Origin: CAYJLC01 sp044426345
Lineage (GTDB): Bacteria > Bacillota > Clostridia > Oscillospirales > Butyricicoccaceae
Assembly (NCBI GenBank): GCA_044426345.1
Contig: JAWXUP010000004.1
Span: 36,694 to 100,693, forward strand
Direction: 5' to 3'
Length of the DNA stretch: 64,000 bases
Numbering within the stretch: the stretch's first letter is position 1; each line of letters starts with the position of its first letter. Both the position numbers and the translations under genes were made by a program. The notes below the pieces were generated by a model. The model ran no database searches and was not told the origin of the DNA. It worked only from the letters and a program-made list of their open reading frames with translations. Positions 7,132-16,374 of the stretch are shown here, piece by piece.

Positions 7132-8907
7132 TTAGCCTACAATAATCATACGGATTGCTCCTCCGTTTGCTTGAGTTTGGTCATAGTAGAACGTTGCGTT
7201 GAATAAATCTACATCGTCAAAGTTTGTTACAACTGGAGTACCTGAAACAAGTGTGTAAACAACTACATCTGTTGAAAGAGTATGTTGTTGACCGTTTTCA
7301 AATGTGTAATTGAATTGACTTACAGATTTCAATGATGAACTAACAGCTGTTAATTTTTTCATTTCATCTATGTCTGAACCATCAAATTTAATACGCATTG
7401 GTCCTTCAGAAACTGAATTATTTGCTGCTGAAACATTTTTCGTAACTGTAGCTCCATTTAAGTCATAAGTGTAAGATGTAGAACCAGAAGTAAATCCACT
7501 ACTTGTGCTTGATATATCGTTAACTGTAATGTCTGTCATATAAACATAATCGTCAGCATCGTTTGTAACGTCATCTAAGATAATGCTCGAAATTTTACCT
7601 TCTGTGTTATACGCAAGATATAAAATATCATCTTTAGCAATTTTCACATTGTGAAGTCTTGATGCAATGATTTTTGTAACTTCACCGTTGTCATTTACAT
7701 CATAAATTTTAACAGTTGATGAAACATCTTCACCGTCGAAAGTCATAGTTGTTGCATTAAAAGTACCAGATATGATACTTGAGAAACTTTTTTTAGTAAA
7801 CTCACCTTCGCTAGAAATTTCGTATAATTTACCAATGTAATCTTCGTAATCTTTATCGCAAGTATATTCGAACATATCACCGTCTGCTGTAAGCATTGAT
7901 ACGAAGTAACCGTCTTCATCTATACCAGCGTCAGTAATAATACCAACTACAGTTTGATTTGAGAAGTCGATTAAAGCACCGATATCGCCGTTTTTATCAA
8001 GAACACAAGTTACGTAATCGTCAACTGCGTATCCATCGAATGATACTGCCATTTTAGCAGCCATTGTTGATAATGAATATGTTGTGCCAGAAATTGTGAT
8101 TGAAGTTGGAGCTTCGATATTAGGGCTGATATCTTGAATTACACCAGAAACTTTAGAAGTATATGCATAAACCATTTTTGATGAATCATTTACATAAACT
8201 AAAGCATTAATTGGTACTGATGTTGCAGTTTTACCATCAACATATATTTTGTATCCACTAAAACTATTTGAAGATGTAGTCAAATATGGATCTGCAAATT
8301 CTTCTTCAAGAACATCAGAAAGTGTTAATTCATCTGTATTATATCCTAAAGTGCTAGAGTGAAGAACGCCTGAGCTATTTTTTATATTCATAGCATTGTA
8401 AATAATAACTGCTGTGTCGCCACGAGAAATCGTATTGCCAGCTGTTACATTTACATCATCAAGTAATCCTATACTTTTTGCATAGCTCATTTGACCAGTT
8501 GGATAAGTACCTGTAAAGCTTGTGTATCCTAATAAATTAAGCACTGCTGTTACAACTTCTTCAACCAAAATATCTTGGTCTGGTTTGAAAGTTCCGTCTA
8601 AATACCCTCTCAATAAACCATTATTTACAGCTGTTGTAACATAAGGCGAACACCAATGTGATGAACTAACATCAGCAAATGGTGAAATGCTAGAAAATAC
8701 AACGTTATCTTTATATTCAGATGCTGTAACTAATATTTTTGCCATCATACCACGAGTTAGCGTTTCATTTTCTTCAAAATCTCCGTTATAATAAGTCATA
8801 ATGTTCATATTTGATAAAATGTCTTGCTCATAAGTACCTGCAAAACTTGGCACAACAAGTTGCGAAACAAGTGCACCAGCAAGTAATAAATATTTTAATC
8901 TTTTCAT
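7132..8907 (-). CDS. SLH-domain surface protein, last gene of the export operon
   Basis: A 591-residue exported protein. Signal peptide at 1-23 (cleavage near PSFAG). Three SLH modules at about 30-75, 77-128 (FADVSSSHWCSPYVTTAVNNGLLRGYLDGTF...) and 135-172 should bind secondary cell-wall polymer. Residues about 180-591 are beta-rich, with Ser, Thr and Asp repeats, and match no family I can name. The start codon lies 12 bases after the permease stop, and its RBS (TTAGGAG) overlaps that stop, so it is co-transcribed and probably coupled with the exporter. It may be an envelope partner or a cargo of the exporter. Function beyond wall anchoring is unknown. Confidence 0.87.
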   Translation of the reverse strand: MKRLKYLLLAGALVSQLVVPSFAGTYEQDILSNMNIMTYYNGDFEENETLTRGMMAKILVTASEYKDNVVFSSISPFADVSSSHWCSPYVTTAVNNGLLRGYLDGTFKPDQDILVEEVVTAVLNLLGYTSFTGTYPTGQMSYAKSIGLLDDVNVTAGNTISRGDTAVIIYNAMNIKNSSGVLHSSTLGYNTDELTLSDVLEEEFADPYLTTSSNSFSGYKIYVDGKTATSVPINALVYVNDSSKMVYAYTSKVSGVIQDISPNIEAPTSITISGTTYSLSTMAAKMAVSFDGYAVDDYVTCVLDKNGDIGALIDFSNQTVVGIITDAGIDEDGYFVSMLTADGDMFEYTCDKDYEDYIGKLYEISSEGEFTKKSFSSIISGTFNATTMTFDGEDVSSTVKIYDVNDNGEVTKIIASRLHNVKIAKDDILYLAYNTEGKISSIILDDVTNDADDYVYMTDITVNDISSTSSGFTSGSTSYTYDLNGATVTKNVSAANNSVSEGPMRIKFDGSDIDEMKKLTAVSSSLKSVSQFNYTFENGQQHTLSTDVVVYTLVSGTPVVTNFDDVDLFNATFYYDQTQANGGAIRMIIVG

Positions 8908-8919
8908 AAATTTTTTCTC

Positions 8920-10092
8920 CTAATCATATCTAAGTGCATCAATTGGATTTAGTTTTGATGCTTTAAGCGCTGGGAAGTATCCGAAAAATATACCGATACC
9001 CGATGAAATTACGAATGAAACTATAATACTTGGAATTGAAATCGCAGCCGACATACCAATAACTTCGCCGACTATAATTGCTACTACAATGCCCAGTACA
9101 ACGCCTATAACACCACCACAAGCACTTGTAACACCTGCTTCGATAACGAATTGCGTTAAAATATCTTTTCGTTTACCACCAAGCGATTTACGAATACCAA
9201 TTTCACGAGTACGCTCTGTAACTGATACGAGCATAATATTCATAATACCGATACCACCAACGAAAAGCGAAATTCCTGCGATACCAACAAGTACTAATGT
9301 TAACATATCAGTAAGCTCATTAACTTCGTCCATTGCTTCTGCCATTGATGAAATAGAATGGAAGTCATCGCTTTCAAGTTTTTCTATGTAGTATTCTTCT
9401 ATTAAGTCCATTGTATCATAAACGTCAGCAATTGCAACATAAATATAAGTTGATGGAATACTAACACGTGAAATATTTCCTGCCGATGTATATGGAATTA
9501 CAAACATATCATCCGAAGACATTTCTGTCGAGTCTGCTTGTTCCTCGAAAACACCGATTACTAAATAACGTTCACCATTTACTTTAACATAATCCCCCAC
9601 TGCGCTCATAGAATTTCCGAATAATTCAGCAGTTAGATATGAACCTAATATGATAACTTTTTCTTCATTAACAACATTAATATAATTAAGTCCTGTGCCA
9701 TATTCAACTGCAAGGCCCATCATATCAGCATAATCTTCTGAAGCACCTGTACCAATAGAGATAAGGGACGTGTCACCATATTTAATGGTAGCCGCCGTTG
9801 AAACTATAGGAGAAACTGCAGAAATCATATCTGAATTTTCTTCAACGAACTCATATATTTCATCAGCATCTAGTCGTCTTGAATACAATGGATGCGAAAC
9901 TGTCGCTGTAATTTGGTCGATACCCATTGATTCGAAAGTGGACATCATAGAGGTTGAGAAACCATTAATTAATGATACGATAATAATAACCGACATAATA
10001 CCAATGATGATACCAAGCATTGTCAATACCGCACGCACTTTTGATGACATAATACTGGCAATCGCCATTTTAAAAGATCTAGTGAACATCAT
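8920..10092 (-). CDS. MacB-type ABC transporter permease (FtsX/MacB fold)
   Basis: A permease of about 390 residues. TM1 is near residues 18-42 (AVLTMLGIIIGIMSVIIIVS), followed by a large extracytoplasmic MacB core domain (about 45-265) and three C-terminal TMs in the FtsX domain, ending in ASKLNPIDALRYD, which is typical of the family. IMNIMLVSVTERTREIGIRK is the conserved cytoplasmic loop. I set the start at the ATG at 10092, overlapping the ATPase gene by 14 bases; the adjacent ATG at 10089 is equally possible. The frame is open to 10131 but that would overlap further. Partner of the ATPase and adaptor upstream; substrate unknown. Confidence 0.87.
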   Translation of the reverse strand: MMFTRSFKMAIASIMSSKVRAVLTMLGIIIGIMSVIIIVSLINGFSTSMMSTFESMGIDQITATVSHPLYSRRLDADEIYEFVEENSDMISAVSPIVSTAATIKYGDTSLISIGTGASEDYADMMGLAVEYGTGLNYINVVNEEKVIILGSYLTAELFGNSMSAVGDYVKVNGERYLVIGVFEEQADSTEMSSDDMFVIPYTSAGNISRVSIPSTYIYVAIADVYDTMDLIEEYYIEKLESDDFHSISSMAEAMDEVNELTDMLTLVLVGIAGISLFVGGIGIMNIMLVSVTERTREIGIRKSLGGKRKDILTQFVIEAGVTSACGGVIGVVLGIVVAIIVGEVIGMSAAISIPSIIVSFVISSGIGIFFGYFPALKASKLNPIDALRYD

Positions 10093-10777
10093 AATCTTCA
10101 CCACTTGTGTCCGACACAATCTTTCCGTCAAAAATTTTGACTACTCGCTTAGCTTGTTTTGCGAGGTTATTATCATGCGTGATTAGCACGATAGTATTTC
10201 CTTCTTCGTTAAGCTGTCTTATAAATTGCATTACCTCAACACCCGTTTTCGAGTCAAGCGCACCTGTTGGTTCATCGGCAAGGATAACTTTTGGATGAGT
10301 TGCAAGGGCACGAGCTATCGATACCCTTTGTTGCTGACCACCAGATAATGTATTTGGAACGTGTTTTACACGATTTTCAAGTCCTACTCTTTCAAGAGAC
10401 TCCATAACACGTGCCTTACGTTCTTTTTCTGAAAGTTTCGTATAAATCAGTGGAAGTTCCACATTTTCATATACGTTTAATTTTGTAATCAGATTATATT
10501 GTTGGAAAATAAATCCTAAAAACTGATTTCTAATTGCTGCAAGTTCGTCATCTTTTAGGGTAGAAACATCTTTCCCGTTTAAGTAATATTCGCCATATGT
10601 CGGAACATCTAGTGCACCTATAATATTCATTAAACTAGATTTACCAGAACCAGACGCACCAACGATTGCAACATATTCACCTTCTTTTATATTAAGAGTA
10701 ATTCCATCAACAGCACGAACTTCGCTTTCAGCATTACCTTCATGATAAATTTTGTAAATACCTTTTAAGTCAATCAT
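10079..10777 (-). CDS. MacB/LolD-type ABC transporter ATP-binding protein
   Basis: A 232-residue ATPase driving the adjacent permease. Walker A GASGSGKSS (40-48), Q-loop FIFQQYNLI, signature LSGGQQQRVSIARAL, Walker B VILADEPTGALD and His-switch LITHD are all canonical for the LolD/MacB mechanotransmission class. A strong AAGGAGG RBS precedes the ATG. It sits between adaptor and permease genes with a 12-base gap to the adaptor gene. Confidence 0.92.
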   Translation of the reverse strand: MIDLKGIYKIYHEGNAESEVRAVDGITLNIKEGEYVAIVGASGSGKSSLMNIIGALDVPTYGEYYLNGKDVSTLKDDELAAIRNQFLGFIFQQYNLITKLNVYENVELPLIYTKLSEKERKARVMESLERVGLENRVKHVPNTLSGGQQQRVSIARALATHPKVILADEPTGALDSKTGVEVMQFIRQLNEEGNTIVLITHDNNLAKQAKRVVKIFDGKIVSDTSGEDYDVH

Positions 10778-10789
10778 ATAGTGTCCTCC

Positions 10790-12481
10790 TTATCTCATAC
10801 CCATGCCGCTAGATGACATTCCAGATGGCATTCCAGATGGCATTCCACTACTCATACCTGAGTCCATGCCGCCCATCATTCCCATTTCCATACCAGCAGC
10901 TGCTGCTTCAGTTCCACCAGTAACTACTAAAGCTTGAGAATAAACCGTTGTACCTTCTGATAGTCCCGCCGTAACTTCAACCGTTGTACCATCTGATACG
11001 CCAGTAGCTATGCAAAGGTAAACGTAACCTTCGATTGGACTTGGTTCTGGAGAAATTGTTCCTGGTTCGCCAGAATCTGACACTTCATAATTTGCAGCAT
11101 CAGCTTCTGAAATTAACACAATATTGCCACGAGAAACATAAGATGATGGAATTGTTACAACATCAACCGCTTGGTCGATAACGATGTCAGCAGTTACGTT
11201 CATACCAGGAAGTAAACCATCTGTTTCTTCGATAACTACAACGATTGGATATGTAGTTACACCCGACATAGCTGTACCGATAAGACCGATACTTTCGATA
11301 TAACCGATGTATTCTTTGTCTTCAATTGCATCTGCCACGATAATTACTTGAGAATTTTCGTCTATTAATTGGATATTTGATTCGTCAATTGACATTTCAA
11401 ATTTAACTTTTGACATATCCGCGATAACAGCCATCGAGTCGAAACTTTCAATTGTATCACCAGCTTTGTATGATTTTGACATTATAGTACCAGTGATTGG
11501 AGAAGTGATGTCGTAATCTTCTAAACTATCAAGTGTCTTTTCATAGCTTATTTGTGAATCTTCAAGTGTTAGAGTAGCATTTTGCACTGTTGTGTCCATA
11601 TCATCATCATATGCAACTGCTATAATTTGATTTGATGTAACTTTATCACCTTTAATAACATTAATAGATGAAATATCCCCCGAGGTTCCAGCTGTTACAG
11701 TTTGTGAAAATCTGTAACCAAAATCACTAGTAGCAGCGCTTGAGTAACCATTAATAGTTGCCGAACCTGTGTATGCATCTGTTAAAACACCAGGGTTTGT
11801 TACATTGATTGCAACTTCAGTAACTCTAGAACCTGTATCTGAAATATATGTGCTATTTGATATAGTTCTTACTGTACCTGTAATTGTTTCACCAACTTCT
11901 TGAACGGTAATATACGCTGTGTCACCTACGCTGATATTTGCAACATCTGTTTCATGGAACGGAAGTGTGATTTCCATATTTTCTAAATCAAGAATATAAG
12001 CAATTTGAGTGTTGCTTGAAACTGTATCACCTAAAATTACGTTAACTTCCATAACAGTTCCTGCTGTGCTCGTTCTAATGTTTAAGTCTGCAACAGAATC
12101 CATAACAGATTGATATGTGTTTTGCTGTCTTGTATAAGAGTTCGCCGCTTGAGTTAAGTTATTTTCAATTTCAGATGAGTCAATATGATATAGAAGTTGA
12201 TCTTCTGTAACTTCATCAGATAATTCGAAATAATCTTCTAAGATTTCACCATCTACTAAAGATGATATTGTGTAAGTTTCGTATGCTTCAATTGTACCCG
12301 AGCTGTCGAGTAAATTTTCTACTGTGCCAATTGTTGCTACACTTTCACGCAGTTCAACAGTTACTTGAACTTCTGTTTCTTTAAAATAAGAGTACGCTCC
12401 AAAACCTATCGCTGCCACGAGAATAACTGCTATAATTTTTTTAATAGGCAATTTGAATTTTTTTGTTTTTAATTTTTCCAT
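10790..12481 (-). CDS. MacA/HlyD-type periplasmic adaptor subunit with Met/Gly-rich tail
   Basis: A 563-residue adaptor for the MacB-type exporter. One N-terminal TM (about 14-33), then lipoyl-like and beta-barrel regions; the lipoyl-type pattern appears more than once (TSTAGTVMEVNVILGDTVSS; ITSPITGTIMSKSYKAGD). The last 35 residues are almost only Met, Gly, Ser and Pro (GMEMGMMGG then SGMPSGMPSGM). Met/Gly tails occur in some related adaptors; Met-rich tails can bind Cu(I) or Ag(I), but that is only a suggestion. The ATG at 12481 follows GGAGG; an in-frame TTG 12 bases upstream would absorb the RBS and is rejected. First gene of a four-gene operon. Confidence 0.87.
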   Translation of the reverse strand: MEKLKTKKFKLPIKKIIAVILVAAIGFGAYSYFKETEVQVTVELRESVATIGTVENLLDSSGTIEAYETYTISSLVDGEILEDYFELSDEVTEDQLLYHIDSSEIENNLTQAANSYTRQQNTYQSVMDSVADLNIRTSTAGTVMEVNVILGDTVSSNTQIAYILDLENMEITLPFHETDVANISVGDTAYITVQEVGETITGTVRTISNSTYISDTGSRVTEVAINVTNPGVLTDAYTGSATINGYSSAATSDFGYRFSQTVTAGTSGDISSINVIKGDKVTSNQIIAVAYDDDMDTTVQNATLTLEDSQISYEKTLDSLEDYDITSPITGTIMSKSYKAGDTIESFDSMAVIADMSKVKFEMSIDESNIQLIDENSQVIIVADAIEDKEYIGYIESIGLIGTAMSGVTTYPIVVVIEETDGLLPGMNVTADIVIDQAVDVVTIPSSYVSRGNIVLISEADAANYEVSDSGEPGTISPEPSPIEGYVYLCIATGVSDGTTVEVTAGLSEGTTVYSQALVVTGGTEAAAAGMEMGMMGGMDSGMSSGMPSGMPSGMSSSGMGMR

Positions 12482-12571
12482 TTGAACCTCCAAATAAATT
12501 TATGTTAGTTTTAAATTTACCTCACCTTTCAATTTACTATTGCTATCATACTATATTTCACTAGGAAAATC

Positions 12572-12601
12572 ATCGGAAATAATGTGGCAACATTGTGGCA
12601 A
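12572..12601 (-). promoter_or_regulatory. Candidate response-regulator site for the export operon
   Basis: TGTGGCAA at 12583-12590 and again at 12594-12601, an 11-base step, just upstream of a probable minus-strand promoter with a TATGAT-like -10 near 12548-12553 and no good -35. This is the layout of an activated OmpR-type promoter. Confidence 0.55.
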
Positions 12602-12631
12602 CGTAATTTTTCACAATATTTTACTAGTTTA

Positions 12632-12661
12632 ATAGGCAATTATGTGGCAATTTCGTGGTAA
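12632..12661 (+). promoter_or_regulatory. Candidate response-regulator site for the two-component genes
   Basis: Three half-sites at exact 11-base steps: ATAGGCAA (12632-12639), TGTGGCAA (12643-12650) and CGTGGTAA (12654-12661). They end 12 bases before a weak -35 region (about 12674) of a promoter with -10 TATACT at 12697-12702. Suggests autoregulation. Confidence 0.55.
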
Positions 12662-12744
12662 ATAAAATTTTGCTATAGATTTTCATAAAAATATGTTATA
12701 CTATTGACATAAATAAAAGTTAAATTAATTTAAAGGAAATTGTT

Positions 12745-13428
12745 ATGAAAAAAATTTATATTGCAGACGACGAAAAAAACATAAGAAATTTAATAAGCAG
12801 TTTTCTTAAAAATGATGGCTTTGAAGTTACAACTTTTGAAAGTGGCGACGATTTGCTTAAAGAATTCAACAGAGTTCCTGCTGATATGCTTATTTTAGAT
12901 ATAATGATGCCTGGTACAGATGGCATTACTATTTGTTCTGAAGTTCGTAGCATACATAATGTACCTATAATTATAGTTTCTGCAAAAGATAGCGAACTCG
13001 ACCGTGTGGTTGGAATTTCTATGGGTGCTGACGATTACTTGGTTAAGCCATTCTCTCCTGTTGAACTTGTAGCTCGTGTTAAATCTATTTTCAGAAGAAT
13101 TAATCTAAGTACTACAAAAACAGAATATTTGCAATTTGGTAATATCAAAATAGATATAAATACTAGAATATGTACGAACCGAGACAACGTTATCGATTTA
13201 ACGCCTACAGAATTTGCTCTAATGGCGTATATGTTTCAAAATTCTTCACGTGCTATATCTCGTGAAGAACTACTTAAAAATGTATGGAAATTTGACTTTG
13301 ATGCTGATACACGTGCAACAGATGACGTTTTAAAACGTTTACGCAAAAAAATAGCTAAAACTAATGTAAAAATAGCCTCTGTATGGGGATTTGGATTTAA
13401 GCTGGAGGAAATCAATGAAAACGCTTAA
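12745..13428 (+). CDS. OmpR/PhoB-family response regulator
   Basis: A 227-residue cytoplasmic transcription factor. Receiver domain at 1-118 with acidic pair Asp8/Asp9, phosphoacceptor Asp52 (LILDIMMPG) and Lys in VSAKD; winged-helix DNA-binding domain at about 128-225 (LTPTEFALMAYMFQN...TRATDDVLKRLRKKI). RBS AAAGGAAA before the ATG. It overlaps the sensor kinase gene by 14 bases. Divergent from the MacAB/SLH operon with phased direct repeats between, so it most likely controls that exporter and itself. Confidence 0.93.
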   Translation: MKKIYIADDEKNIRNLISSFLKNDGFEVTTFESGDDLLKEFNRVPADMLILDIMMPGTDGITICSEVRSIHNVPIIIVSAKDSELDRVVGISMGADDYLVKPFSPVELVARVKSIFRRINLSTTKTEYLQFGNIKIDINTRICTNRDNVIDLTPTEFALMAYMFQNSSRAISREELLKNVWKFDFDADTRATDDVLKRLRKKIAKTNVKIASVWGFGFKLEEINENA

Positions 13429-14800
13429 ACACAAAATTTTAGTACCTCACTTTTTCATTATTATAATGATACCAATTTGTATTTGCCTAATTTTAAATAT
13501 CGCTATAAAAGGTTATTCATCTAAGGCGTCTAAACAAGAGCTTATGGAAGTTGCAGATAGCGTTGATAAAATTTTCACAGCCGTTGGTTTTAACCCTTTA
13601 AGAAATGAAATTTTAGATGAAATACCCGAGCTTACAGACTTTGATATAATAAGAGCTTCTTTACAAGCCTCTCAATTTTATAACAACACCGAGTTCTTTT
13701 TATATTCAGAAGACGGCACTGTACTTATTTCTCAGGGCGAAAAAGAGTCGATGTTAAACGATGTTGTAATCCAATCAGCTATCATGTTGCTATCAGATGC
13801 TCCCGAAGATAAAATAGAAACTTTTAAATATGGCTTAAATGATTTTCATGTTTTGTATAAAAAAATGAGTCAATCGTCTAGCATAATGATTTACGTATCT
13901 TCCGGTCACTACACGGATAGTTTTGTTTCAATAGTAAATATCGCCCTAGGAATTATCAGCCTAATATTCACGAGTTTTGCGTTGTATTGCTCGAGCAAAG
14001 TTGCAAACAGCCTGTCTACCCCTATTGTTGATTTGTCAAAAAAAGTTAAGCTTTTACATTCTGGTGACCAAGTTGACATAGATAACGAGGCAGACTGTTT
14101 AGAAATAGTGAATTTAAAACACTCGATAAACTCCATGAGTACAAGGCTTGATGAATATGATAAAGCGCAAAAATCTTTCCTTTTAAACGCATCTCACGAG
14201 CTTCGAACTCCACTTATGAGCATCGGTGGTTATGCTGAGGGGATTTCTAATGGAATTTTTGACAATCCTCAGGAAATGGCTGACGTTATACTTGAAGAAA
14301 GCAAGCGTTTGAATGTTTTAGTCGATAAATTATTAACCCTTTCTCGTATCGAAAATAACGTTCTTTCTATCGAAAAAATCAATTTATCAGATGTAATAAA
14401 AGATTATGTGCTAAAAATGAAAGGTTATGCTTTAAATCACAACGTTGATCTTGTTTTAAATATTGCTAATAATGAGCTTGTTATTTTAGCCGATGATAGT
14501 ATGTTAGCTCAAGCTGTTATAAACATCATTTCAAACTGTACACGATATGCAAAAACCTCAGTAACTATCGACGTATACAAAGATAGAAAAATGGCAGTTT
14601 TACGCATACGAGACGATGGTAACGGTATTGCCCACGAAGATTTACCTCACATCTTTGAGCGTTTCTTCAAAGGTAAAGGTGGAAATTTAGGTCTGGGTCT
14701 TTCAATTAGCAAAACTGCTGTTGAATATATGAATGGTACTATCGAGGCGTATAATAATTCAGGTGCTGTTTTTGAAATCCGATTTGATTTGATAAAATAG
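13415..14800 (+). CDS. Sensor histidine kinase
   Basis: A 461-residue membrane kinase pairing with the preceding regulator. TM1 about 8-31, extracellular sensor loop about 32-165, TM2 about 170-192, HAMP linker, HisKA with His261 in NASHELRTP, then HATPase with N-box NIISNCTRYAK, G1 RDDGNGI, F-box ERFFKG and G2 GLGLSIS. The ATG at 13415 has GGAGG directly upstream, inside the regulator gene. The frame is open upstream but without an RBS. The signal is unknown; a role in cell-envelope or antimicrobial stress would fit the exporter it probably controls. Confidence 0.92.
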   Translation: MKTLKHKILVPHFFIIIMIPICICLILNIAIKGYSSKASKQELMEVADSVDKIFTAVGFNPLRNEILDEIPELTDFDIIRASLQASQFYNNTEFFLYSEDGTVLISQGEKESMLNDVVIQSAIMLLSDAPEDKIETFKYGLNDFHVLYKKMSQSSSIMIYVSSGHYTDSFVSIVNIALGIISLIFTSFALYCSSKVANSLSTPIVDLSKKVKLLHSGDQVDIDNEADCLEIVNLKHSINSMSTRLDEYDKAQKSFLLNASHELRTPLMSIGGYAEGISNGIFDNPQEMADVILEESKRLNVLVDKLLTLSRIENNVLSIEKINLSDVIKDYVLKMKGYALNHNVDLVLNIANNELVILADDSMLAQAVINIISNCTRYAKTSVTIDVYKDRKMAVLRIRDDGNGIAHEDLPHIFERFFKGKGGNLGLGLSISKTAVEYMNGTIEAYNNSGAVFEIRFDLIK

Positions 14801-14823
14801 ACCTTGATATTTAAAGATAATTT

Positions 14824-14860
14824 AAAAACCCAATTAGATTTTGAAGTCTAGTTGGGTTTT
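14824..14860. terminator. Bidirectional terminator between the kinase gene and glpK
   Basis: AAAACCCAATTAGA and TCTAGTTGGGTTTT pair (one wobble) with A/T runs on both sides; the genes converge here. Confidence 0.85.
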
Positions 14861-14872
14861 ATTTTGTGGTAA

Positions 14873-16360
14873 TTACTCATCATCTGCCCAAGCAATAGCA
14901 CTTCGCACTGCTCTTTTCCAGCCTTTAATAAGTTGTTTTCTCGTATTTTCTTCCATTTTTGATTTAAAAGTAGTGCTTGTAACGTTATTTTCGAGAATTT
15001 CATCAACATTTTTCCAAAAACCAACTGCAAGTCCAGCAAGATATGCCGCACCCATTGCTGTAGTCTCCGTGCAAGACGGACGATTTACGTTTGTATCAAT
15101 CAAATCAGATTGAAATTGCATCAAAAAGTCATTTTGACACGCTCCACCATCAACTTTTAGTGAGTTCAAACGCACTCCACTATCTTCTTCCATAGCTTTT
15201 ATTATATCAAGAGTTTGATATGCAAGGGATTCGAGCGTAGCACGTACAATATGATTTTTATTTGTACCACGAGTAAGTCCAACCATCATTCCTCGTGCAT
15301 ATTGATTCCAATGTGGAGCTCCAAGACCTACAAAAGCTGGCACAAAATACACACCGTCAGTAGAGTTGACTTTGCTTGCTATTTCTTCGCTGTCTGCCGA
15401 ATTATTTATCATATGTAATTCATCACGTAGCCACTGGATAGCAGCTCCAGAAATGAAAACCGAACCTTCAAGTGCATATGAAACTTTTCCATCAACGCCC
15501 CACGCAATCGTAGTTAGCAAACCATTTTTAGAATTTACAGGTTGTTCGCCTGTGTTCATCAACATAAAACCACCTGTTCCATAGGTATTTTTCACATCAC
15601 CCATCGAAAAGCACGTTTGTCCAAAAAGAGCCGATTGTTGATCCCCAGCCGCACCTGCTATAGCAATTTCTTGACCAAAAATAGCTTTGTCTGTATAGCC
15701 ATAAATGCAAGAAGAAGGTTTTACCTCTGGTAAAATTTCACGTGGAATATTTAAAAGTTGTAGTATTTCCTCGTCCCATTCTAACGTATGAATATTAAAA
15801 ATCATCGTTCTCGCTGCGTTTGAATAGTCTGTAACATGAACTTCACCTTTTGTTAAGTTCCAGATAAGCCACGTATCCACCGTACCAAAAAGCAAGTCTC
15901 CGTTTTCTGCTTTTTGTCTAGCACCGTCAACGTTATCCAAAATCCACTGAATTTTTGTAGCTGAAAAATATGCATCAACTAGTAATCCAGTTTTTTGACG
16001 TATCATTTCACTATGTATTTTAAGATTATCCGACATTTCAGCAGTTCTTCTACATTGCCAAACTATCGCAGGATAAATTGGTTTTCCTGTAGTTTTATCC
16101 CAGATTATAGTAGTTTCACGCTGATTTGTAATGCCAATACCAGCGATTTCACTAGGAGTTGCACGTACTCTAAGCATAGCCTCTTGCACGACACCCATTT
16201 GCGAAGACCAAATTTCCATAGGGTCATGTTCTACCCAAGATGCTTTAGGATAAAATTGAGTAAATTCCTTCTGTGCTTGTGACACGATATTACCGTATTT
16301 GTCAAATAAAATGCATCGACTACTGGTAGTTCCTTGATCGAGTGACATTATATATTTCAT
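14873..16360 (-). CDS. glpK: Glycerol kinase
   Basis: Phosphorylates glycerol to sn-glycerol 3-phosphate with ATP. The 495-residue length and FGGY-family motifs are standard: LDQGTTSSRCILFD at the N-terminus, GITNQRETTIIWDK, the GTVDTWLIWNLT stretch, and the C-terminal FGGY region with LKVDGGACQNDFLMQFQSDL. It lies 14 bases downstream of the ROK glucokinase gene with an RBS AGGAG, so the two are co-transcribed. A glycerol facilitator gene is not adjacent. Confidence 0.97.
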   Translation of the reverse strand: MKYIMSLDQGTTSSRCILFDKYGNIVSQAQKEFTQFYPKASWVEHDPMEIWSSQMGVVQEAMLRVRATPSEIAGIGITNQRETTIIWDKTTGKPIYPAIVWQCRRTAEMSDNLKIHSEMIRQKTGLLVDAYFSATKIQWILDNVDGARQKAENGDLLFGTVDTWLIWNLTKGEVHVTDYSNAARTMIFNIHTLEWDEEILQLLNIPREILPEVKPSSCIYGYTDKAIFGQEIAIAGAAGDQQSALFGQTCFSMGDVKNTYGTGGFMLMNTGEQPVNSKNGLLTTIAWGVDGKVSYALEGSVFISGAAIQWLRDELHMINNSADSEEIASKVNSTDGVYFVPAFVGLGAPHWNQYARGMMVGLTRGTNKNHIVRATLESLAYQTLDIIKAMEEDSGVRLNSLKVDGGACQNDFLMQFQSDLIDTNVNRPSCTETTAMGAAYLAGLAVGFWKNVDEILENNVTSTTFKSKMEENTRKQLIKGWKRAVRSAIAWADDE

Positions 16361-16374
16361 CTAAAATTCTCCTT

